24,163 bases of DNA from a virus: the IMG/VR virus record IMGVR_UViG_3300014819_000068, positions 1 through 24,163 of that record; one strand, 5' to 3'. The notes beneath the pieces are model-generated. The model was not told where the DNA came from. It made no database searches and was given only the letters and a program-made list of their open reading frames with translations. The position numbers and the translations under genes are program-made. Shown here piece by piece: positions 13,609 through 20,699 of this stretch; position 1 is the first letter of the stretch, and each line of letters begins with the position of its first letter.

Positions 13609-16600
13609 TTACACCGCTATTAGTGTTCTTGCAACTTTGACAGTGGCATTTGTGCTTGCTGCATCGGTTATTGTAACTCTGAGGAGAACGTTACCCGAAG
13701 ATATCGAAGTTGAAACAGACAAGGGGATTCTTGATGCACCAAGTTCGATTATTGCATATTCCGAGAGGTAGGAATCTGTACCATCATGAACAAGCAGTAC
13801 TTCTGAACTTGTATACTTAGAACCTTGGGTTACCTGGATTAGGTATTTGGCTGTTCTATAAGCCGTCTTATCAAAGCTATCAACTGTTGTTATTGTATTT
13901 ACAGAAACAGCTTGAGTTGATGTATTGAGTTCACCAGTCGAGTCGATTGTGAATGCACCAGCTGAAACCGTATTTGTTACTGTCGCATTAGCAAACGACA
14001 CTGAGTCACCAGTTCCAACTGACTGACCAATTGCGAATGTCGGATTTGCACCCTCGCCTCCGGCATTTGTGATTGTTACACCAGTACCTGCAGTAACATT
14101 AGCCACAAATGATCCAGATGCTATATTTGAATAATTGCTCGAATCAGAACTTATCTGCCATGTATCTGTAGCTTCATTCCAGCGGAATTCTGCATCTGAA
14201 GATGTACCACGCTCGATCTTGATTCCGGCATTGAGCGATGGAGCTGCGGTAACTCCGCTGTTGAGGACTATTATATTGTCCTCAACTGACAGGGTCTCTG
14301 TATTCAGAGTGGTAGTATTACCATTAACAGTGAGGTTGCCCGAAACTGTTAAGTCTTGTCCAATCGTCACATTTGATGGCAAGCCAACTGTAATCGCACC
14401 AGCAGAAGCGGAAACTTCAATTTCATTTGCAGTCCCAGTAAGTGAAGTTACGGCATTTGATGAAAGATCGCTTACTTGCGATGCAAGAATGGATATCATT
14501 GAGTTGGTTGCATTTGTCAAGCGACCCTGAGCATCAACTGTTATTATCGAAACAGAATCAGCGGCACCGTAAGTATTGGCCACTACGGTTGTATTTGCCA
14601 AGCTTACTGTTACGTTGCCTGAAGAGCCACCACCACTAAGACCTGTTCCAGCAGTAACCGACTCAATGTCGCCAGCGTCGTTTGTGAAGCTGATTACACC
14701 AGTGCTGCTATTGTAGGAAAGGTCTCCAGATACGCTTATAGCTGCTCTAGCGTTTGAAGTAAAGTCTGTAACTTGCGATGCAGTGATCGATATTGTTGAG
14801 TTGCCTGCTGTTGTCAAACGACCTTGTGCGTCGACAGTGAAGGTGGATACTGTGTTTGCAGCACCGTACGATCCTGCTGTAACGGCAGTATTACCTAAGG
14901 TAACTGTTACATTAGAACCTTCTCCACCTGCTCCAGAAAGCGTTATTCCTGTTCCGGCTGTCAAGTTTGCAACATAGTCACCAACGGTGTCTGTACCAAG
15001 ATCAATTGCATCATTTACCCAGGCTGTACCATTCCACTTGAGGAAATCTCCACTTGCAGCAGAGGTAATGTTTACGTCACCAATATCATTAAGTGCGGTA
15101 ATCGAAACTGCAGCAACGTCGTTTGTTGTTGCTACGTTGGCATAGGTTGTGCCATCCGAGCTTATTTGCCACTTATCGTCTGTTTCGTTCCACTTAAAGA
15201 CTGCGTTATTAGAAGTTCCTCTTTCAACTTCGATTCCGGCATCAAGTGTTGGCGATCCAGTCACTGTGCTATTGAGAACTATTATATTATCTTCAACATT
15301 AATAGTTTCTGTATTAAGGGTGGTTGTGTTACCCTGAACAGTAAGGTTTCCGGTTACAGTAAGATCCTGGCCAATTGTTACATAAGATGGAAGGCCAACG
15401 GTTACTGCCCCATTAGAAGCCGAGACTTCTACCTCGTTTGCTGTTCCAGTTAAGGATGTCACCGCAACAGATGCAAGGTCAGAGACCTGTGAACCAGTTA
15501 TCGAGATAGTTGAATTACCAGCTGCTGTTAGGCGACCTTGTGCATCGACTGTGAATGTTGCAACTGTATTTGCTGATCCATATGATGCTGCAGTTACGGT
15601 AGTGTTAGCTAGGTCTATAGTGACATTGCCCGAAGAACCGCCACCACTAAGGCCAGTGCCAGCTGTTACAGATTCGATATCACCAGCGTCGTTTGTAAAA
15701 CTTATTACACCAGTGCTTGAGTTATAGCTTAAATCACCAGAAACGCTTATTGCTGCTCTGGCGTTGGAGGTAAAGTCGCTAACTTGAGATGCGACAATTG
15801 ATATTGTGGAATTACCGGCTGCGGTGAGGCGACCTTGTGCATCAACGGTGAATGTTGCAACTGTATTGGATCCACCGTAGCTACCAGATGTAACCGACGT
15901 ATCATCTAGGTTTACGGTAATTGTATCAGTTGCACTTGCAACCGTTGAAAGTCCAGTTCCACCAGCAATCGTAAGCGTGTCTGAACCCGATGTTATTGTT
16001 TGGTTTGAACCAGAGTCGCCTGCTACTGCAAAAGATGTTGCTATATTAGCGATTGTATTATTTACATTAGAAATAGCATTATCGGTGTATGAAGTTGCAT
16101 TTGAATACGCTGTGTCTACATCGGAATTGCTTGCAATATTGTAATAATTTGTTCCATCATTTGTAAAATCCCACTTGTCACTTGTTTCATTCCAACGGAT
16201 CATTACATCGGCTGATGTACCGCGTTCAATTTGGACACCAGCGTTTTGAGATGGCGCTCCAGTCACATCGTGGTTGAGAACTATTATATTGTCAGAAACA
16301 TGTAGCTCTTCGGTATCTACCGTTGTTGTATTACCACGAACAATAAGGTTTCCAGTCACAGTAAGGTCTGAACCAACCGAAAGAGTATTGCTTATTGTAA
16401 CGTTTGCGGGAAGCCCGACAGTTACTGCTCCGTTAGAAGCCGAAACCTCTACTTCGTTTGCTGTTCCACTGAGTGACGTTACAGCAGCTGTTGAGAAGTC
16501 TGTTACCTGAGAAGCTGTTATTGCAATTGTTGTGTTGCTAGCTGAGGTTAAACGGCCTTGAGCATCTACGTTAAATGCTGCGACTGAGTTTGCGCTACCA

Positions 16601-17532
16601 TAGTTTCCAGCTGTAACTGATGTATTGTCAAGATTAACTGTAACCGTATCTGTATTGGAGGTTACGGTGCTGAGGCCAGTTCCTCCAGCAATTGTTAGCG
16701 TATCTGTTCCTGATGTAATTGTTTTGCTAGCACCAGCGTCTGCGGCAACTTCAAACGAGGTAGCAACATTAGCGATTGCGTTGTCTGTGTAAGATGTTGC
16801 GTTAGCATAGGCGTTAGATGCTTCGCCATAGGCGTCATATGTGTTTGCTGTAACGGCTATTGTTGGATTAGAGCCTTCTCCTCCCGCATTTGTAATAGTT
16901 ATGCCAGTTCCTGCGGTAACGTTAGAAACATAATTGCCAACTGTATCTGTAGAAAGATTAACGGGATCATTGATCCAAGCTGAACCATTATAACGGAGGA
17001 AGTCTCCATTAGCAGCGCCGCTAATTGAAACATCGCCAAGATCGTCTATTGAGCTAATGGTTATCGTTGAACCTGCAACGGCTGCGTATACGCCAACTCT
17101 TACGGAATTGCTTGAGGGGGCAGTTGAAAAGTCAAGTGTAACGGTTCCAGTTGTTGTTGCTTCCCATCTAACTTCAATAACCTCGTATGGGCTTGCTGCA
17201 TTTCTTGCGACAACTACAACGTCACGAGTACCAAGGTTGTGTGTTATTGTGAACGTTGTTGCCGAACCATTGCCAATTGTTTCAACGTGAACAGTACCAG
17301 CCAAACCAGTGTCCGAACCAGGAACAAAACTATTGCCATCAAATTTAAGAACCTGATTTGTTGTTGCACCAGTAGGATCAATTGTAACCCCATTAATGCT
17401 AAGACTGTTTGCAGAAACATTGCCAACATTAAGAGTTTCTGGTAGCGAGAGTGTATAAACACCGCTTGTTGCGTTCGAGGAAACAGATACCTGATTTGCG
17501 GTTCCAACAACATTAGATATTAAGTTAACACC
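13609..17532 (-). CDS. Giant modular tail-fibre protein, 3' part after +1 shift
   Basis: This gives 1,307 residues from the Gly codon at 17532, and about 1,361 when joined to the 54 residues before the CGG at 17533. It is a chain of beta modules: one 'IGNGSATTFTITHNLGTRDV' unit, then repeats with GQxxLTVTGNL...NTTTxNTE, DNIIVLN and FKWNETDDKW (three copies), VTVNLDxTSVTAG / VDAQGRLT (several copies), and two copies of a segment containing AISVSGDLSYNSSTGVISF. The C-terminus (TAYRTAKYLIQVTQGSKYTS) is the tip domain of many T4-like and cyanophage structural proteins. It is probably a long trimeric fibre. Between 17535 and 17304 there is no start codon although the residues are clearly fibre-like, which supports an upstream start. 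Confidence 0.85.
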   Translation of the reverse strand, partial: GVNLISNVVGTANQVSVSSNATSGVYTLSLPETLNVGNVSANSLSINGVTIDPTGATTNQVLKFDGNSFVPGSDTGLAGTVHVETIGNGSATTFTITHNLGTRDVVVVARNAASPYEVIEVRWEATTTGTVTLDFSTAPSSNSVRVGVYAAVAGSTITISSIDDLGDVSISGAANGDFLRYNGSAWINDPVNLSTDTVGNYVSNVTAGTGITITNAGGEGSNPTIAVTANTYDAYGEASNAYANATSYTDNAIANVATSFEVAADAGASKTITSGTDTLTIAGGTGLSTVTSNTDTVTVNLDNTSVTAGNYGSANSVAAFNVDAQGRLTSASNTTIAITASQVTDFSTAAVTSLSGTANEVEVSASNGAVTVGLPANVTISNTLSVGSDLTVTGNLIVRGNTTTVDTEELHVSDNIIVLNHDVTGAPSQNAGVQIERGTSADVMIRWNETSDKWDFTNDGTNYYNIASNSDVDTAYSNATSYTDNAISNVNNTIANIATSFAVAGDSGSNQTITSGSDTLTIAGGTGLSTVASATDTITVNLDDTSVTSGSYGGSNTVATFTVDAQGRLTAAGNSTISIVASQVSDFTSNARAAISVSGDLSYNSSTGVISFTNDAGDIESVTAGTGLSGGGSSGNVTIDLANTTVTAASYGSANTVATFTVDAQGRLTAAGNSTISITGSQVSDLASVAVTSLTGTANEVEVSASNGAVTVGLPSYVTIGQDLTVTGNLTVQGNTTTLNTETINVEDNIIVLNSTVTGSPTLDAGIEVERGTSNNAVFKWNETDDKWQISSDGTTYANVATTNDVAAVSITALNDIGDVNITSAASGDFLKWNGTAWVNDAIDLGTDTVGDYVANLTAGTGITLSGAGGEGSNVTVTLGNTAVTAGSYGAANTVSTFTVDAQGRLTTAGNSTISITASQVTDFTSNARAAISVSGDLSYNSSTGVISFTNDAGDIESVTAGTGLSGGGSSGNVTVSLANTTVVANTYGAADSVSIITVDAQGRLTNATNSMISILASQVSDLSSNAVTSLTGTANEIEVSASAGAITVGLPSNVTIGQDLTVSGNLTVNGNTTTLNTETLSVEDNIIVLNSGVTAAPSLNAGIKIERGTSSDAEFRWNEATDTWQISSDSSNYSNIASGSFVANVTAGTGVTITNAGGEGANPTFAIGQSVGTGDSVSFANATVTNTVSAGAFTIDSTGELNTSTQAVSVNTITTVDSFDKTAYRTAKYLIQVTQGSKYTSSEVLLVHDGTDSYLSEYAIIELGASRIPLSVSTSISSGNVLLRVTITDAASTNATVKVARTLIAV

Positions 17533-17695
17533 GTATTATGGCGTTAGCAGTGCTGTTTTTATAAAATAATTTACCATCAGCTACGTTAAGTGCCAATTCT
17601 CCGAGCATCAACGAACTAGGAGCATTGTTTGCTTCGTCGGATCTCTTTAAAAGGAGTGTATTGTTAACCGCAAATATAGAACCACTAAATGGCAT
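17525..17695 (-). CDS. 5' part of the giant fibre gene, ends after CGG
   Basis: This 56-codon frame from the ATG at 17695 has AGAGG 5 nt upstream. It reads MPFSGSIFAVNNTLLLKRSD, then APSSLMLGELALNVADGKLF, the typical first residues of phage fibre proteins; compare SSLENAELAFNEVDDVLYYG in the gene at 20700. Codon 55 is CGG, then Cys and stop. It is the start of the giant fibre, not a separate gene. Confidence 0.7.
   Translation of the reverse strand: MPFSGSIFAVNNTLLLKRSDEANNAPSSLMLGELALNVADGKLFYKNSTANAIIRC
17530..17533 (-). other. +1 shift site 1: CGGT
   Basis: The minus strand reads ATA-ATA-C-GGT-GTT-AAC. Frame 0 gives Ile-Ile-Arg-Cys-stop. Skipping the C at 17533 gives Ile-Ile-Gly-Val-Asn-Leu and runs on through the 1,307-residue frame. 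Confidence 0.75.
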
Positions 17696-17700
17696 AGTTA

Positions 17701-17707
17701 CCTCTCT
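17701..17707 (-). promoter_or_regulatory. Shine-Dalgarno (AGAGAGG) of the giant fibre gene
   Basis: The minus strand reads AGAGAGG-TAACT-ATG. The strong site shows that translation begins at 17695, so the frame break at 17533 lies inside a translated gene. Confidence 0.7.
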
Positions 17708-17715
17708 GATTATTG

Positions 17716-17743
17716 TTGACTAGGGCATTATCTATGATAGAAT
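17716..17743 (+). promoter_or_regulatory. sigma70-type promoter for the plus-strand gene at 17801
   Basis: TTGACT (17716-17721), a 16-bp spacer, then TAGAAT (17738-17743). Each box matches the consensus at five of six bases. It points at the ATG of 17801 and overlaps the minus-strand promoter. Confidence 0.55.
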
Positions 17744-17755
17744 AGTAATGATCAA
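17727..17755 (-). promoter_or_regulatory. sigma70-type promoter for the giant fibre gene
   Basis: The minus strand has TTGATC (17755-17750), a 17-bp spacer and GATAAT (17732-17727), about 32 nt before the ATG at 17695. It is interleaved with the divergent promoter, so the two probably compete. Confidence 0.45.
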
Positions 17756-17800
17756 ATATCAAATAGTATGAAATAATTTATAATTTATAAATGGAGTTTT

Positions 17801-18088
17801 ATGAAAGTTGAGCGCGGAATCGAATACAGGGGCGTTGTTGCTGAATCAAGTCCAAAGGATAGTTGGGCAGATCAGGTTATTCCGCAGGCTTTAGAAAAAA
17901 AATACTATATATCAGGAAGAACTGGTGCAGAAGCCATGATTGCTTTTTGGCAGGATGTTTCTGAAGGAAAGTATATGGCTCTATGTGATGAATTCCAGAT
18001 ACCCAATCACCTAGGACTGGTTCACTCTGCTAGTACCTGGGCTAAAGAGCTTATCGTTTCTGGCAGGATACTACTCAGGAAAGATTAA
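17801..18088 (+). CDS. Small plus-strand protein of unknown function
   Basis: This encodes 95 residues with no recognised family. It opens MKVERGIEYRGVVAESSPKD and has a helical centre (AEAMIAFWQDVSEGKYMALC) and a basic end (SGRILLRKD). There is no signal peptide or membrane segment. The ATG at 17801 has GGAG 4 nt upstream and its own sigma70-type promoter, unlike its minus-strand neighbours. Its stop overlaps the end of the convergent gene at 18075 by 14 bp. Independent, probably early or host-polymerase expression suggests a regulatory or host-takeover role, but that is inference. Confidence 0.7.
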   Translation: MKVERGIEYRGVVAESSPKDSWADQVIPQALEKKYYISGRTGAEAMIAFWQDVSEGKYMALCDEFQIPNHLGLVHSASTWAKELIVSGRILLRKD

Positions 18089-18641
18089 GTCTTCTGTAGG
18101 TTTTTGCCGGTGTTGTTACAACACTTGGATCCCAATAATCACCTTTAAACAAATTATAAATAACATTATTTATATCATTAAATAATAATATTTTAGTTTT
18201 GTTTAAATTTATTTTCTTTTCATCCACATTTGGTGGCCAGCCATATATTGCGCCATCGACATAGTGAAATGATTTGTTTTCGGACATACGATATAGTTCT
18301 TGTTCTGATTCTCTGCCAAAAAGAGTGTTTAAATCCAAATAAATATTTTTATATTTATATTTAACTGCTAACTGCAAAGAGTCCTTAGCTATTCCGCTTG
18401 TTCCAATACAGATGAATATATCTATATTATCAAATAATTCCTCAAGACAAGAGACAACTTGTATGTTACACCTTTTTGCATTTTCTATGGTCTTGGATGA
18501 TCTTCCATCTAAAAAAGTATAAAATACTCCTTTTTCAGACAAAGTTCTAGCTATGCTAGAACCCATTTTCCCAGCAGAAAGAATACCTATTTTATATTTA
18601 TTACTGATTGAACCAGGGGCCACTTGGGGATGTGTTTGCAT
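18075..18641 (-). CDS. Truncated NAD(P)-binding beta-hydroxyacid-dehydrogenase-like protein
   Basis: This encodes 188 residues from the ATG at 18641; an ATG at 18662 is an alternative, and neither has a good Shine-Dalgarno. KYKIGILSAGKMGSSIARTL is the Rossmann dinucleotide loop (G-x-x-x-A-G-K-M-G). FICIGTSGIAKDSL, YLDLNTLFG and FHYVDGAIYGWPPN match strands 4-6 of the 6-phosphogluconate / 3-hydroxyisobutyrate dehydrogenase superfamily. Those enzymes have about 290 residues; here the C-terminal helical domain, which carries the catalytic Lys, is absent. It may act as a nucleotide-binding protein or need a partner. Its start overlaps the end of the gene at 18601 by 41 nt, so translation is probably coupled. 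The rest of the family logic does not reveal a substrate. Confidence 0.75.
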   Translation of the reverse strand: MQTHPQVAPGSISNKYKIGILSAGKMGSSIARTLSEKGVFYTFLDGRSSKTIENAKRCNIQVVSCLEELFDNIDIFICIGTSGIAKDSLQLAVKYKYKNIYLDLNTLFGRESEQELYRMSENKSFHYVDGAIYGWPPNVDEKKINLNKTKILLFNDINNVIYNLFKGDYWDPSVVTTPAKTYRRLNLS

Positions 18642-18936
18642 CGGAAAGACCAGAAGCCTCATATTTTGACTTTACCCAATCAGAGCAGAACAAAAACCAA
18701 TCAGATTGAGCTTGATTTTCTCCAGAGTATTCTGCGCCTCTTTTAAGATATTCAATTAAACCAAGAATAATACTTTTTTCGTCCGTTGGAACCACAGAAG
18801 CTTGCGATACTTGCGTAGCCTGTTGCTTTGATTCCTGTTGTGTCAAAGAAGATGTTGGCTGCGAACCATCTGGATATTCAACATGAGTAGAATGAGTGTC
18901 TGAACTTACTGGTGTTAACAATGAATCATTTGACAT
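18601..18936 (-). CDS. Hydrophilic protein of unknown function
   Basis: This encodes 111 residues. The N-terminal 50 are Ser/Thr/Gln-rich and probably disordered (SSLTQQESKQQATQVSQASV). The C-terminal half looks folded and helical (EKSIILGLIEYLKRGAEY, then SDWFLFCSDWVKSKYEAS). I do not recognise a family. The ATG at 18936 has AAGGAG 8 nt upstream and a perfect extended -10 (18962-18970), so this is the first gene of a short unit with the Rossmann protein at 18075. Confidence 0.75.
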   Translation of the reverse strand: MSNDSLLTPVSSDTHSTHVEYPDGSQPTSSLTQQESKQQATQVSQASVVPTDEKSIILGLIEYLKRGAEYSGENQAQSDWFLFCSDWVKSKYEASGLSDANTSPSGPWFNQ

Positions 18937-18961
18937 TTTATAAACTCCTTTTTCTTCACTA

Positions 18962-18970
18962 ATTATAGCA
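18962..18970 (-). promoter_or_regulatory. Consensus extended -10 promoter (TGCTATAAT)
   Basis: The minus strand reads TGC-TATAAT with a predicted start about 19 nt before the ATG at 18936; the AAGGAG lies between. It is the best promoter match in the window and lies in the gap after the fibre gene at 18992. Confidence 0.6.
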
Positions 18971-18991
18971 GGAGATTATTCTACCAGCAAC

Positions 18992-20299
18992 TTATCCAGT
19001 AACAACAACTCTGCGAGAAGAAGAATCTGGTGGAGTGGCAAATGTAACTTCAATTGAGTTTAAATTGCTCCTTCTTACAGCTGCATAGACGGTTTCGTAA
19101 TAGCCCGTTTCGTATATTTCAACCAATACGTCTCTAGTGCCCAAACCATGGGTTACGGTAAATGTGGTATTTGCTCCATCGCCAATAGTTGCGGAGTACT
19201 TACTTACCGTACCAAGGCCGTCTTCTGCGGTGTCTTCATCTGGAATAAATTTAACACCGTTAAACTTTAATACTTGACCAAAAACAGCTCCAGTTGTATC
19301 TATTTCAATACCATCAACAATTAAATGTTCTGCCGTAACGGTGTTAAAAGACGGATCGTCCGAAACAGATATTTCCGGACTAAGTGCACCAACTCCTATT
19401 TCTCCGATTATTTCTATATTATTTCCTGAAAGTAGTGTTTCTACAAAACCAAAATCTATTTTGTCAGATGTTACACTGCCGTTAGCTATCGTTAGAGTTA
19501 GGGTTGCATTTGCTAAATTGGATATTAAAACAGATCCGTCTACATCTCCATTGGCTGTAAGAGTAAACTCTGAATTTATCGATATAACAGGATTGGAGCC
19601 TTCTCCTCCAGAGTTAGAAATTATAATTCCTGTACCTGCAGATATATTAGCAAGGTAGTCTCCGACGGTATCTGTAGCTAAGTTAACTGGATCATTGATC
19701 CAAGAACTTCCGTTATATCTAAGAAAATCTCCATTAGCTACGTTAGCGATACTGACATCAAATAAGTCATTTATTGTTCTTGTATCTATATATGAAACCG
19801 AGTTTGAATACGCCGTATTTGCTACTGTATTCGCATATGCTACTGCGTTTGCTTCTGCGGTCGAAGCTGCGCCGTACTCGTCATAAGTACCAGCTGTAAC
19901 CGAAATAACCGGAGTCATTCCCTCTCCTGAGTTATCGGTTATAGTTATTCCGGTGCCTGCAACAACATTTGCCATGTAACTACCAGTAGTATCAGTACCC
20001 AGGGTAACAGAATTCGGCTGTATTAATGTATTGATAGTTACATCTTGTGTTCCGTCAATAAAAACATTGCCAGCAACATCGCCACTAAGTATAATATTTC
20101 TTGCGGTAGTCCAGGAATTTGCAGAATTTGCTGTTCCGCTTAGATTTCCAGTTACGTTTCCATTTACGTTTCCATTTACGTTTCCACTAAGATTTCCAGT
20201 TACATTGCCAGTTAAATTACCATTTACATTACCGGTTACATTTGCGGTTATTGTTGTTGATGTAAGAACAACCGTATTGTTAACTTTTATAGATTTACC
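18992..20299 (-). CDS. Modular tail-fibre protein, 3' part after +1 shift
   Basis: This gives 435 residues from the Gly codon at 20299; with the 124 residues before the CGG at 20300 the protein has about 559. The junction LAS-GKSIKVNNTVVLTS matches LAS-GKTYNISGVTVLSN of the intact neighbour at 20700. Next come Gly-Asn repeats (GNVTGNL, GNVNGN; 20141-20246), likely a beta-helix, then DVAGNVFIDGTQDVTINTL, VTAGTYDEYGAAS, a DxVSIANVANGDFLRYNGSSW-type module and a final 'IGDGANTTFTVTHGLGTRDV' unit ending RRVVVTG. It is a probable fibre component. The first in-frame start (ATG 19975) would discard over 100 clearly related residues. Confidence 0.82.
   Translation of the reverse strand, partial: GKSIKVNNTVVLTSTTITANVTGNVNGNLTGNVTGNLSGNVNGNVNGNVTGNLSGTANSANSWTTARNIILSGDVAGNVFIDGTQDVTINTLIQPNSVTLGTDTTGSYMANVVAGTGITITDNSGEGMTPVISVTAGTYDEYGAASTAEANAVAYANTVANTAYSNSVSYIDTRTINDLFDVSIANVANGDFLRYNGSSWINDPVNLATDTVGDYLANISAGTGIIISNSGGEGSNPVISINSEFTLTANGDVDGSVLISNLANATLTLTIANGSVTSDKIDFGFVETLLSGNNIEIIGEIGVGALSPEISVSDDPSFNTVTAEHLIVDGIEIDTTGAVFGQVLKFNGVKFIPDEDTAEDGLGTVSKYSATIGDGANTTFTVTHGLGTRDVLVEIYETGYYETVYAAVRRSNLNSIEVTFATPPDSSSRRVVVTG
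20141..20246. repeat. 12-bp imperfect tandem repeats (Gly-Asn repeats)
   Basis: Roughly nine 12-bp units such as TTTCCATTTACG on the plus strand encode GN(V/L)(T/N/S) tetrapeptides on the minus strand. The units vary mainly at synonymous positions. Confidence 0.75.
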
Positions 20300-20672
20300 G
20301 AGAAGCTAAATTAATATCCTCAGAAGATTCCCAAGATTGTGTTGAATTAGACCAAAGAAATGTTTTATCAGTAGTTCCTTTTAGGACTATTCCACCACCA
20401 TCTGCGGTAGTATTACTTGGAGAAGAAACAGTTCCAAGTTCAATATTTACATCCTCTACACTAAGTGTTTCAGTGCTAATTGTAACAACATTGCCACTTA
20501 CGACAAGGTTACCAGATATAGACAGCCCATCTTCAGTACTAATTAATGTATTAGATGATTGAAGTAAATTTAAAGAAGAAGCTACTAGTGTATTAGCGTT
20601 GTTTCGGTAGTAAAAGATTCCATTAGTTGGATCGATTGCTATTTGATCACTGGTTATATTAGGTATTGGCAT
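20295..20672 (-). CDS. 5' part of the 18992 fibre gene, ends after CGG
   Basis: This 125-codon frame runs from the ATG at 20672; only a weak GAAAGA precedes it. It reads MPIPNITSDQIAIDPTNGIF, then a module with ISGNLVVSGNVVTISTETLS, GGIVLKGTTDKTFLW and SSEDINLAS, closely parallel to the gene at 20700. Codon 125 is CGG and codon 126 is TAA. As a stand-alone protein it would stop in the middle of a conserved module, so it is read as the first part of the fibre. Confidence 0.75.
   Translation of the reverse strand: MPIPNITSDQIAIDPTNGIFYYRNNANTLVASSLNLLQSSNTLISTEDGLSISGNLVVSGNVVTISTETLSVEDVNIELGTVSSPSNTTADGGGIVLKGTTDKTFLWSNSTQSWESSEDINLASR
20297..20300 (-). other. +1 shift site 4: CGGT, verified by an internal paralogue
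   Basis: The minus strand reads GCT-TCT-C-GGT-AAA. Frame 0 gives Ala-Ser-Arg-stop. Skipping the C at 20300 gives Ala-Ser-Gly-Lys, exactly as in the intact paralogue at 20700. Confidence 0.85.
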
Positions 20673-20699
20673 GGTGATCTTTCTTTATGTTAAAACTAT

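Noticed and set aside
17244-17513. Hydrophobic 89-residue frame on the minus strand
   Set aside because: It overlaps the reconstructed giant fibre in another frame; the fibre-like residues are in the frame that continues to 13609.
18155-18174. Two TATAAATA motifs, one on each strand, and more at 18352-18359
   Set aside because: All are inside the Asn/Ile/Tyr-rich dehydrogenase-like gene with no suitable start downstream. They show that this octamer occurs by chance here.
18601-18662. A CGG-type frame break joining the genes at 18601 and 18075
   Set aside because: No in-frame CGG lies near the junction, and the two proteins have different character, so overlap with coupling is simpler.
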